In this document: piece by piece, positions 57,074 through 63,656 of the stretch
Layout: each line of letters starts with the position of its first letter
Position numbering within the stretch: position 1 is the stretch's first letter
Source: an uncultured Alphaproteobacteria bacterium
Lineage (GTDB): Bacteria; Pseudomonadota; Alphaproteobacteria; Rs-D84
NCBI GenBank assembly: GCA_947175875.1
Contig: CAMWON010000001.1
Coordinates: 207,809-271,808 of the forward strand
Direction: 5' to 3'
DNA: 64,000 bases
Made by a program: the position numbers and the translations under genes
Notes under the pieces: model-generated
What the model was told of the DNA's origin: nothing
Database searches by the model: none
What the model saw: the letters and a program-made list of their open reading frames with translations, nothing else

Positions 57074-57199
57074 GCCGACCGACCCGAACACGCCCGCGCG
57101 GAAGCCGGAGTTGTTCCGAACGTTGTTACCGCAGTTGTTCGCGCAGTTCGACCTGCAATCGGCAACCGAGCCGTTGGCGTTCTGGAACACCCAACGCGA
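57074..57199 (-). repeat. DGR template repeat (TR)
   Basis: 126 bp matching the variable repeat at 57390-57515 with 8 mismatches. Read on the coding (minus) strand, all 8 mismatched positions are adenines in TR: one in a CAG codon and seven in AAC codons. TR is rich in AAC/CAG codons at these sites, typical of templates designed for adenine mutagenesis (AAC can become 15 other residues' codons but not a stop). It lies between the VP gene and the accessory/RT genes and is not in a gene. Confidence 0.95.
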
Positions 57200-57248
57200 A
57201 ATCCGCCATAACGGACCTGAACTGTCATCGTAACGGCGACACACCCCA

Positions 57249-57363
57249 TTCCCGGATTCGCCCGGGAATTTTCAAAAAATTTCGGCCTGCGGCGCTTACC
57301 CCCGGGGGCGGGGTCGCCGCCCCCGAACCCCCACCCAGGCAACGGCCTATGCTGACGCATAGG
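57249..57363. other. Hairpins between VR and TR (candidate IMH-associated structures)
   Basis: Three perfect inverted repeats: CCTATGC/GCATAGG with a four-base loop (57346-57363), 26 bp beyond the VR end; CGGGGGCGG/CCGCCCCCG (57303-57325), 9-bp stem; TTCCCGG/CCGGGAA (57249-57268). In other DGRs a short hairpin/cruciform just downstream of VR assists target recognition; the first matches this position and geometry. Confidence 0.55.
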
Positions 57364-57383
57364 CAACGCCGCATACCGATTTA

Positions 57384-57836
57384 TCAATTGCCGACCGACC
57401 CGAACACGCCCGCGCGGAAGCCGGAGTTGTTCCGAACGTTGCTACCGCAGTAGCGCGCGCAGTTCGACCTGCAATCGGCAACCGAGCCGGCGGCGCTCAG
57501 GAACACCCAACGCGAGTTTGCAGGGTGGGTCATCTGGCACCAGCAATATCTGCCGGTTCTTTCACCGCCGGTGGCAATTTCGCCGTTTGAATCACGCAAT
57601 TCTTCAACCGCGGTGTTTGATGAACCGCTGGTATCGACGCATGTGGCAATTCCCCAAACTGTTCCGTATGGAAATGTTGCCGACCATTCAAACAAATCCG
57701 TATTATAAGAGTGGTTCGTGCCCCCGATTATCGGGTCCAGCACGATGGCCAGTGTATCGTCCGTGGCACACATTGTGGTGGCCCCGGCCGACGCACAGAA
57801 CATTGCAATTAAAACACTCAGTATTACTTTCTTCAT
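57384..57836 (-). CDS. DGR variable protein (secreted, Cys-rich)
   Basis: 150 residues from ATG 57836 (ggggg upstream). Signal peptide to about ASAGA (residue 19). The mature protein has Cys23, 66, 98, 100, 122, 126 and 130, including CWC. The VR encodes residues 108-149, which is the C-terminus. Compared with the TR-encoded version, residues 113, 114, 116, 128, 129 and 132 are changed (Q/N to L, S, A, R, Y, S), all through A-to-other changes. It should be exported, with the variable surface at its C-terminal end. Its fold is not obviously the C-type lectin seen in classical DGR proteins. Confidence 0.9.
   Translation of the reverse strand: MKKVILSVLIAMFCASAGATTMCATDDTLAIVLDPIIGGTNHSYNTDLFEWSATFPYGTVWGIATCVDTSGSSNTAVEELRDSNGEIATGGERTGRYCWCQMTHPANSRWVFLSAAGSVADCRSNCARYCGSNVRNNSGFRAGVFGSVGN
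57390..57515 (-). repeat. DGR variable repeat (VR)
   Basis: 126 bp at the 3' end of the variable-protein gene, ending 3 bp before the stop codon. 118 of 126 positions match TR (57074-57199); the 8 differences all lie opposite TR adenines on the coding strand. Outside the 126 bp the two sequences diverge at once at both ends, so the boundaries are sharp. Confidence 0.95.
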
Positions 57837-57857
57837 ATCCCATACCCCCATTTTAAA

Positions 57858-58343
57858 TTACCAAATCGCCAGATATATGCCGTTCGTGCGAAAGTTGTTG
57901 GTGTTGTCGCGTATCGCCGCCGCGCACGCGCTGGTGCATCCCGCGTCACATGCATCCTCGCTGTCGAATGCGCCGTAATATACCCACCACGACGTCACCG
58001 GGCCGCTTAAACTGCACCAGCACTGCGTCCCCACGTCCGCGCTGCTGGCGCGCAGATATACGTTTGCGTCGCCGGATTTGGCGGCGGTGTCGGCCGTGTT
58101 GGTCGTTATCTCGTTGCATGTGGCCGTCCCGGTCAGCGTTCTTTGCGACGCGTCATTCGGCACCAGGTCATAACCAAAGCGCAACGTAAAAGTCTTTTCC
58201 GCCGTGTCGTATGACGAAGATGTCGGATTCTCGCTTTTCTTTATCGTGAACACCGCCGTGCGACTGTGAATGCATGTTGATGCCGCATACGACCCGGCGC
58301 AAAACAATGTTAATAATACGGATAATGATATTGCTTTTTTCAT
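57858..58343 (-). CDS. Paralogue of the DGR variable protein, no detectable VR
   Basis: 161 residues from ATG 58343 (gggggaa upstream). Signal peptide to about SYA-A. It shares the whole layout of the variable protein: an early single Cys, ATC, CWC near residue 112, then WWVY, three spaced cysteines (ACDAGCTSAC), and FRTNGIY near the end. DNA similarity to TR is too low to be a VR, so it is either never diversified or diversified by a template elsewhere. It lies 21 bp before the variable-protein gene on the same strand, in the same operon. Confidence 0.8.
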   Translation of the reverse strand: MKKAISLSVLLTLFCAGSYAASTCIHSRTAVFTIKKSENPTSSSYDTAEKTFTLRFGYDLVPNDASQRTLTGTATCNEITTNTADTAAKSGDANVYLRASSADVGTQCWCSLSGPVTSWWVYYGAFDSEDACDAGCTSACAAAIRDNTNNFRTNGIYLAIW

Positions 58344-58361
58344 ATGTTCCCCCATTCCCCT

Positions 58362-59321
58362 TTAATCAGATATGTGATACGTGCCTGCGGCGGACTTTAT
58401 GTTCATAACGCCGCGCGCCGCACCTGGTAAAAAGTTGATATAACACACACCGTCCGACGTCTTGATGTTCAGCGCCGGCGTCGTCAATTTTTCCGCCCAC
58501 AACGGCCATGTCTGGCCGCCGCTCGCGCGCAGCTCTGTCTTGCCGTGCGGGCACAGTTCCGCGCATGTCCCCAGCCCCGTGTATTTCAGGCCATCCTCGC
58601 ACAGAATTGCGCACATGTTATTCTTTGACTGGCCCGCCGTGCAATCCGCGTTCAGCCAATATGTCGCATATCCCGTGGCGCATACCGCGTTTTCCGGCGT
58701 GGTCAGCGTCGCCGCATCAACTGTTATGTCGTGAAAGTTTTCCGGACAGTCGCCGCGCGTTAGCGCCGTGCACTCGCCGTCGGACAGGTACTGGCCCGCC
58801 CCGCACAGTTTTGCGCCGTATGCGACCAAAACACCGTTGTATATGGGTGTTAAAAATTCCGGTAATTCATATGCGTTATAAGAGTTCATACATTCCTGCA
58901 ACGCGGCCGACGGCGATGAAAATGTCGATTGGCCGATTGGTGTCTTGTATGACCCCTCCGGACAGCGCCCGGGGGACTTTTTCTGGCATGTGCCGGCGGC
59001 AAATTGCTCGTCTGCGGCGCACAATGTCGCGCCGTATTTAACCAGAACGCCGCTGTAAATCGCATGAAACATATCCGGCAGCTGCTGCTTGTCATATGCG
59101 TTCATGCACTGGTTCTTTAATGTCATTGCCGAATAAGTTGCCGATGCGATGACCGTTTCATAATATCCGGACGGACATTCGTTTTGCACCTTGTCGATGC
59201 ATGTGCCATTGCTCATCTGTTGGCCGTCTTCGCACAACCGTGCGCCGAACCGCACCACGGTGGCGGCATTCGCCGTCCCCTGGATCACAGCAATCGCCAA
59301 TAAAAAAATTACGCCTCTCAT
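58362..59321 (-). CDS. Secreted protein with three Cys-rich repeats, first gene of the DGR operon
   Basis: 319 residues from ATG 59321 (aggga upstream), where a signal peptide begins (to NAA). About residues 23-225 are three units of ~70 residues, each with VxYGAxLC, then a short CxxxxxxxCP, then a stretch ending PExFLTPIYNGV-like. A Cys-rich tail follows. No enzymatic motif. Probably a surface or extracellular protein, perhaps displaying or anchoring the two small proteins encoded behind it. A structured leader RNA (59342-59515) precedes it. Confidence 0.75.
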   Translation of the reverse strand: MRGVIFLLAIAVIQGTANAATVVRFGARLCEDGQQMSNGTCIDKVQNECPSGYYETVIASATYSAMTLKNQCMNAYDKQQLPDMFHAIYSGVLVKYGATLCAADEQFAAGTCQKKSPGRCPEGSYKTPIGQSTFSSPSAALQECMNSYNAYELPEFLTPIYNGVLVAYGAKLCGAGQYLSDGECTALTRGDCPENFHDITVDAATLTTPENAVCATGYATYWLNADCTAGQSKNNMCAILCEDGLKYTGLGTCAELCPHGKTELRASGGQTWPLWAEKLTTPALNIKTSDGVCYINFLPGAARGVMNIKSAAGTYHISD

Positions 59322-59341
59322 ACTTTTCCCTACGTGACGAT

Positions 59342-59515
59342 AAAAGTAAACCACCGGATACATTGGGTGGTTGGAGGTTCGAAACTATATAAGAAGCAAT
59401 AGCGGGTTTATTCAATATATTCACCGCCCTCCAACCAACGGTTGGAGATGTTTATTGTCCACCACGGACACTTCTTATACAGGTTCCGACGCCTGGCCGG
59501 GCAACACGCCTCGGC
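59342..59515 (-). ncRNA. Structured RNA of the repeated family, copy E (leader of the DGR operon)
   Basis: On the minus strand: GCCG/CGGC hairpin; P1 CAGG/CCTG with loop cgtcggaa, pairing to TTTCG (one G-U); P2 TATAAGAAG with CTTCTTATA (9 bp); GTCC/GGAC hairpin then aataaac; P4 CTCCAACC/GGTTGGAG; P5 GCGG/CCGC-type helix around gaatatattgaata. GGTTGGAGG can also pair with the downstream CCTCCAACC, which overlaps the final AACCACC/GGTGGTT hairpin. This is the same order as copies A1-D. It ends 21 bp before the first operon gene. Confidence 0.78.
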
Positions 59516-59522
59516 TACGCAA

Positions 59523-59551
59523 ATCATACTTGAATTAGAAAAATGCCGCAA
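59523..59551 (-). promoter_or_regulatory. Promoter for structured RNA copy E and the DGR operon
   Basis: On the minus strand TTGCGG (59551-59546), 17-bp spacer, TATGAT (59528-59523). Confidence 0.7.
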
Positions 59552-59576
59552 GAGAATTTATTTATTAAAAAACTTC

Positions 59577-59603
59577 TTGCATTTATTCTTCTGGCAGTAT
59601 AAT
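59577..59603 (+). promoter_or_regulatory. Promoter for tRNA-Asp
   Basis: TTGCAT (59577-59582), 15-bp spacer, TATAAT (59598-59603), 15 bp before the tRNA. Confidence 0.55.
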
Positions 59604-59617
59604 ATACGTATCGCTCT

Positions 59618-59694
59618 GGGGTTGTAGCTCAGCTGGTTAGAGCGTCTGCCTGTCACGCAGAAGGTCGAGGGTTCGAGCCCCTTCAATCCCGCCA
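59618..59694 (+). tRNA. tRNA-Asp (anticodon GTC)
   Basis: 77 nt with encoded CCA. Acceptor GGGGTTG with CAATCCC (one G-U), D arm AGCTCAGCTGGTTAGAGC, anticodon GTC at 59652-59654, T arm GGGTTCGAGCCC. Confidence 0.97.
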
Positions 59695-59700
59695 GAGATT

Positions 59701-59728
59701 CACACCGTCGTTTGACGGTGTTTTTTTG
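59701..59728 (+). terminator. Terminator after tRNA-Asp
   Basis: ACACCGTC / GACGGTGT stem (8 bp) with a four-base loop and a T7 run. Confidence 0.85.
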
Positions 59729-59785
59729 TTTGCATATGGATTGCAATAAAGTCTATCATGTATCCGGAATGACAAGGAGAAAGAT

Positions 59786-60190
59786 ATGAATATAAAAACA
59801 TTTGCGATTGGTGCGTGCGCGTTGGCGCTGGCGGCGTGCGGGGATTCCACGCCGGATGCGGCGGCGTTGCGTGGGGCGAACTTTGTATCAGACCAGCCGG
59901 GCACGACAATAACACTGTCTTTTGCGCCGGACGAAATGAAGGTGAACGGTCGTGTTGTAAATCTGTATAACGGCGGATATTCTGTTGACGGCAACAAGAT
60001 GCAGTTCGGCCAGATGGCGTCAACCATGATGATGGGCCCGATGGACGCGATGCAGACCGAACAGGAGTATTTCCAGTTCTTGGATGCGGTCGAAACATAT
60101 GATTTGTCGAACGGCCGTCTGGTCCTGCGTGACGCGTCTGGCAAAGAAATGGTATTTAACCAGGTTGATGAATTGCCGGCGGACGAATAA
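59786..60190 (+). CDS. META-domain (HslJ-like) lipoprotein
   Basis: 134 residues, aaggag upstream. Lipobox LALAAC near residue 18. The mature part has the META/HslJ pattern: VNLYNGGYSVDGNKMQFGQMASTMMMGPMDAM, then YFQFLDAV and LRDASGKEMVF. HslJ-type proteins are periplasmic or outer-membrane lipoproteins of unclear function, some linked to novobiocin resistance. It lies between two tRNA genes. Confidence 0.8.
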   Translation: MNIKTFAIGACALALAACGDSTPDAAALRGANFVSDQPGTTITLSFAPDEMKVNGRVVNLYNGGYSVDGNKMQFGQMASTMMMGPMDAMQTEQEYFQFLDAVETYDLSNGRLVLRDASGKEMVFNQVDELPADE

Positions 60191-60194
60191 ACGC

Positions 60195-60223
60195 TTGACA
60201 ATAAACAAAATGCCGATTATAAT
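60195..60223 (+). promoter_or_regulatory. Consensus promoter for tRNA-Glu
   Basis: Perfect TTGACA and TATAAT, 17-bp spacer, 14 bp upstream of the tRNA. Confidence 0.85.
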
Positions 60224-60237
60224 CCGTCGGCAGTTTT

Positions 60238-60313
60238 GGTCCCATCGTCTAGAGGCCTAGGACACCGCCCTTTCAAGGCGAGAACACCGGTTCGACTCCG
60301 GTTGGGACTGCCA
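60238..60313 (+). tRNA. tRNA-Glu (anticodon TTC)
   Basis: 76 nt with encoded CCA. Acceptor GGTCCCA with TGGGACT (one G-U at the end), anticodon TTC at 60272-60274 in a CCGCC/GGCG-G stem, T arm CGGTTCGACTCCG. Confidence 0.95.
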
Positions 60314-60320
60314 AAAATTA

Positions 60321-60346
60321 AAACCGGCTTTTGCCGGTTTTTTTAT
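60321..60346. terminator. Intrinsic terminator
   Basis: AAACCGGC / GCCGGTTT stem with a four-base loop, between tRNA-Glu and the convergent methyltransferase gene. Confidence 0.8.
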
Positions 60347-61266
60347 TTCTCGAATACGCTGAATAATTCCCAGTGCGTGCTGCCGACGAATTGATCAACC
60401 GGAATTAAACCGGTTATTTTATATCCGCCGCGTTGCAGTGTTTTCGCATCGCGCGCGAATGTCGCCGGATTACAGGATACGTAAATAACACGCGGCACGT
60501 CCGATTTCGCCAGTATTTTGCATTGCGCGTCGGCGCCTGCGCGCGGCGGGTCCATCACGACACAGTCATAATTTTTCAGCATTCCCGGTGTCAGCGGATT
60601 TTTAAACAAATCACGTTGGCAGTGCGGGCCGCTTACATCAAATCCGTCCGCATTTAACGCATGTGTAAAATTCCCCAGGCCGCAAAATAAATCCGCAACG
60701 CGATGTGCGCCGGCCGCGGCCGCGACAACCATTTTGCGTATGGCGTCTTCGCCCGGTTTGCCGGGTTGCAAAAATGCGCCAACCGGGTATTCGACCGCCA
60801 CGTCGCCAAATTTTATAATGGGTGTGGCGGTCTGTTTTATTATTTTTCCGTTCCATGTAATCCGAATCACGGGCAGGGCGTCCGCCGCGCGTTTAAAATC
60901 CGCACTGCAGTACGGAACGTCCGACGTTACCGCAACGTCAATCCCGTTTTCGCACAGTGTTATCAGCGCACTGCCGGCACCAACCCACGGCATGGCGGCC
61001 AACGCGGGCAGCGCAGCGTTTATCTCTGCCGCGGCGTTCGGACAATTTCGTACGGGGATAATATCCTTGGAGCCGGCCGAATACAGCCCAAACTCGCCAC
61101 CGGCAAAGCAAAAGTCAACGCGCCGACGTGCGCCTGGCGCAACCCATACGGCATCGGCCGTCGGTGTGATGCCACGCAGCTGTGCATGTTTTTGCGAACG
61201 ATAATCGGCGGCCGCAAAATCAAATTTGCAACCGCCGCATTTGCCAAAAAACGGGCATGTATTCAT
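60343..61266 (-). CDS. RNA m5U methyltransferase (TrmA/RlmC/RlmD family)
   Basis: 307 residues. An N-terminal CPFFGKCGGC binds a [4Fe-4S] cluster. SAM-binding VADLFCGLGNFTHAL, then DPPRAGAD and the catalytic Cys in VSCNPATFARD. Short for the family, lacking the TRAM domain. It methylates uridine in rRNA or tRNA; which one is not resolvable. It starts within the stop of the preceding OMP gene (TGATG), so translation may be coupled. Confidence 0.85.
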   Translation of the reverse strand: MNTCPFFGKCGGCKFDFAAADYRSQKHAQLRGITPTADAVWVAPGARRRVDFCFAGGEFGLYSAGSKDIIPVRNCPNAAAEINAALPALAAMPWVGAGSALITLCENGIDVAVTSDVPYCSADFKRAADALPVIRITWNGKIIKQTATPIIKFGDVAVEYPVGAFLQPGKPGEDAIRKMVVAAAAGAHRVADLFCGLGNFTHALNADGFDVSGPHCQRDLFKNPLTPGMLKNYDCVVMDPPRAGADAQCKILAKSDVPRVIYVSCNPATFARDAKTLQRGGYKITGLIPVDQFVGSTHWELFSVFEK

Positions 61267-61919
61267 CAGAAATTCACTCGTGCGCCAATACGGAACTGGT
61301 GCGCGATTGGCGCCAGGTCTTTTATCGCGTCAAACTTTGGCGTGAACATGTACATATAGCGATACCCCGCATCAATCGTGAAATATTCGCCCAGTTCAAT
61401 GCCCAAGCCCGCCATTGCGGCAACCGCCGGCGTAATCTTATTGTCGATATGAATATCGTTTGCCGAATTCCATGACAGACCGGCACCCGCCCCGATATAC
61501 GGCACCAGGCGCTGATTATAAAACAGACGATACAGGTTATCGATTCGCGCATCGATTATCGCATTGATAAATCCGGCGTTCCCGTCCAGCGAGAAATTGT
61601 TCCACTTTGCACGCGTGCGGATATAGTTCGCCTCTAAACGGAACGTATCGTAAATACGGATACCAGCCACCGCCTCAAACGAGGATGTGTTTTTCCCGCC
61701 GGCATGAACGTCTTTGTCATCGGTATAGGAATTCCACATGGAAAAATCATACATTCCGCCAACGTAAAAGCGGTGGTTGCGGGCAAACGCCTCCACATCG
61801 CGGCCATTGGGGGCGCTTGGCGCCGGCATGCGGTTCTGTTGGGCGCGATATGGAATCGCCGCATTTGCAACGCATGGCATTAAACATACGGCGGTCGCTA
61901 ATAAATATTTTGTCTTCAT
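61266..61919 (-). CDS. Outer-membrane beta-barrel surface protein
   Basis: 217 residues. Signal peptide to about NAA-I. From residue ~50: FYVGGMYDFSMW, FEAVAGIRIYDTFRLEANYIRT, PYIGAGAGLSW, EYFTIDAGYRYMYMF and a final FRIGARVNF with C-terminal Phe, an eight-strand barrel of the OmpA/surface-antigen type. It sits 18 bp after a paralogous gene (61938), suggesting a tandem duplication. It ends in a 1-bp overlap with the methyltransferase. Confidence 0.8.
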   Translation of the reverse strand: MKTKYLLATAVCLMPCVANAAIPYRAQQNRMPAPSAPNGRDVEAFARNHRFYVGGMYDFSMWNSYTDDKDVHAGGKNTSSFEAVAGIRIYDTFRLEANYIRTRAKWNNFSLDGNAGFINAIIDARIDNLYRLFYNQRLVPYIGAGAGLSWNSANDIHIDNKITPAVAAMAGLGIELGEYFTIDAGYRYMYMFTPKFDAIKDLAPIAHQFRIGARVNF

Positions 61920-61937
61920 CGTTTAAATTCTCCCACG

Positions 61938-62708
61938 TCAAAAGTTCACACGGAACGAGGCCATAACATTGCTGATGTTATCAACGCCGCCGGCGCGCAC
62001 GTCCCAACCGAAACCGTTGCCAATCATCATCTGATATTGATATGCGATATCGATGCCAATCAAATCGGTCAGGGCGATATTAAATCCAACCTGCGCACGC
62101 GGTGCCGCGATAACAAATCCGTCGGCGCCGCCGGTCCCCTCAAATTCATAGCGGCCGAATCCCGCGCCCACGCCGATAAACGGCACAAATACGCGGCGGC
62201 GTGTAATATCGCCGGTTTGGACATAGCGGCGTGCCAAATCAAAATAAAGCATTCCGCCGATTGTCTGATACGTCGCCTGATGGTCGTCTAAATCGGAAAA
62301 TTTAAGTGTCGATTCCTGGAAATCAATTTCCGTGCGCACATACGACGACAGGTTCCATCCCAGACCGATTTGTGTGGTCCAGCTGCCGCTGCTTTCATAC
62401 TCTTTGCCGGCAAATTTCGCCTTGTCTGTTGCAAAGCCCAGATTCAGGCCCGCACCACCGCGTACATACATTGTCGTCGGAATAAACAGTTTTACATCAC
62501 GCGTATCAACCGCATCAACGGTCTGATACACCTCCAGCCCCAGCTCCCCCGGCGCATCGTCTTTTACAACCTCAACATTTGTGCGTGCGCTGATGATATC
62601 CAGGCCACGTGAAACCTCTGACCGGAATTGACGGTCAGTGTATGCGGCATTCGCAGACGTGGCAACCATTGCGCCACATAGTGCAATTAAAAATGGTGTA
62701 TTTTTCAT
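61938..62708 (-). CDS. Outer-membrane beta-barrel surface protein
   Basis: 256 residues from ATG 62708. Signal peptide to ANA-A. Repeated strand-turn elements: YVRGGAGLNLGFATD, TTQIGLGWNLSSYVRTEIDFQE, PFIGVGAGFGRYEFEG, DLIGIDIAYQYQMMIG, ending FRVNF. Same barrel class as the next gene and similar to 14048. Probably an abundant outer-membrane protein; ligand unknown. Confidence 0.8.
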   Translation of the reverse strand: MKNTPFLIALCGAMVATSANAAYTDRQFRSEVSRGLDIISARTNVEVVKDDAPGELGLEVYQTVDAVDTRDVKLFIPTTMYVRGGAGLNLGFATDKAKFAGKEYESSGSWTTQIGLGWNLSSYVRTEIDFQESTLKFSDLDDHQATYQTIGGMLYFDLARRYVQTGDITRRRVFVPFIGVGAGFGRYEFEGTGGADGFVIAAPRAQVGFNIALTDLIGIDIAYQYQMMIGNGFGWDVRAGGVDNISNVMASFRVNF

Positions 62709-62797
62709 CACTTTTTCTTCTTTCCGTTTTATTTTAATAAAACTTTAACAAAATTTGAAACTTGATTCCAGCCCTATTTATGCGTAGTATTAAAGGC

Positions 62798-63628
62798 ATG
62801 AAGAAAAAATCAAATTCATCGGATAAAAAGATAGCGCTGGTGGCGGGGGCATTGGATCTGCCGTTCTTTACGCGCGATGCGTTGCGCGCCGCCGGGTGGG
62901 ATGTTTTTGTCGTGGGATTGAAAAATTTTTACGACCCGCGGCTGATGCCCGACATGGTTGTGCGCCTGGGCGGGGGCGGGGCGGCCATACGGGAATTTCG
63001 CCGTCGCGGCATACGGAAATTAACATTTGTCGGCGCAATCGGTCACCCAAAGTTGTCGGATATTCGGCCCGACTGGTGGACGATTGGTGCACTGATAAGT
63101 ATAAAAAGACATCAAAAGGGGTATGATTCAATGGCGGTTGCATTAAACAAGGTATTGGAAAAGCGTGGCTTTGAAATTGTCGCGGCCCAGGATTTGGCCC
63201 CGGAATTGACATTTGACACACCGGGTGTTCAGACGCGCGCAAAACCGGCCGCGCGTGACGCCGCGGATATAGAGCGTGCAATCGCCGTATCGCACACCAT
63301 CGGGGCCGAGGATATCGGCGCATCCGTCGTTGTGGACAAGCAGGTTATCGCCGTAGAGGCGGCCGAGGGCACGGCCAACATGCTGCGCCGTGTGGTGGAC
63401 ATGCGCCGCGACATGACGAAAAGCAGCGGTGTGTTTGCAAAAATGACAAAACCCGGCCAGGATTTGCGTATTGATATCCCGGCAATCGGCGTCGATACGG
63501 TGCGTGCGGTTGCGGCGGCGCACCTGCGCGGAATTGTGGTGAACGCGAAAACGTGCTTTGTCGTGGACAAACCGGCCGTGATAAAGGCCGCCAACGACGC
63601 CAAAATATTTATCGTCGCAATGGAGTAA
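62798..63628 (+). CDS. lpxI: UDP-2,3-diacylglucosamine pyrophosphatase LpxI
   Basis: 276 residues. The LpxI (DUF1009) pattern is present: KIALVAGALDLP at the start, GAIGHPKLSDIRPDWWTIG, the highly conserved DIGASVVVDKQVIAVEAAEGT, and IPAIGVDTVRAVAAAHLRGIVV. LpxI replaces LpxH in alphaproteobacteria, making lipid X in the lipid A pathway. The start is uncertain: ATG 62798 is followed by a typical N-terminus, but ATG 62780 is also possible; neither has an ideal ribosome-binding site. Confidence 0.92.
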   Translation: MKKKSNSSDKKIALVAGALDLPFFTRDALRAAGWDVFVVGLKNFYDPRLMPDMVVRLGGGGAAIREFRRRGIRKLTFVGAIGHPKLSDIRPDWWTIGALISIKRHQKGYDSMAVALNKVLEKRGFEIVAAQDLAPELTFDTPGVQTRAKPAARDAADIERAIAVSHTIGAEDIGASVVVDKQVIAVEAAEGTANMLRRVVDMRRDMTKSSGVFAKMTKPGQDLRIDIPAIGVDTVRAVAAAHLRGIVVNAKTCFVVDKPAVIKAANDAKIFIVAME

Positions 63629-63630
63629 AA

Positions 63631-63656
63631 AAAACGCCCATGCGGGCGTTTTTTTA
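63631..63656. terminator. Bidirectional intrinsic terminator
   Basis: AACGCCC / GGGCGTT stem with a four-base loop between A- and T-runs. Confidence 0.85.
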
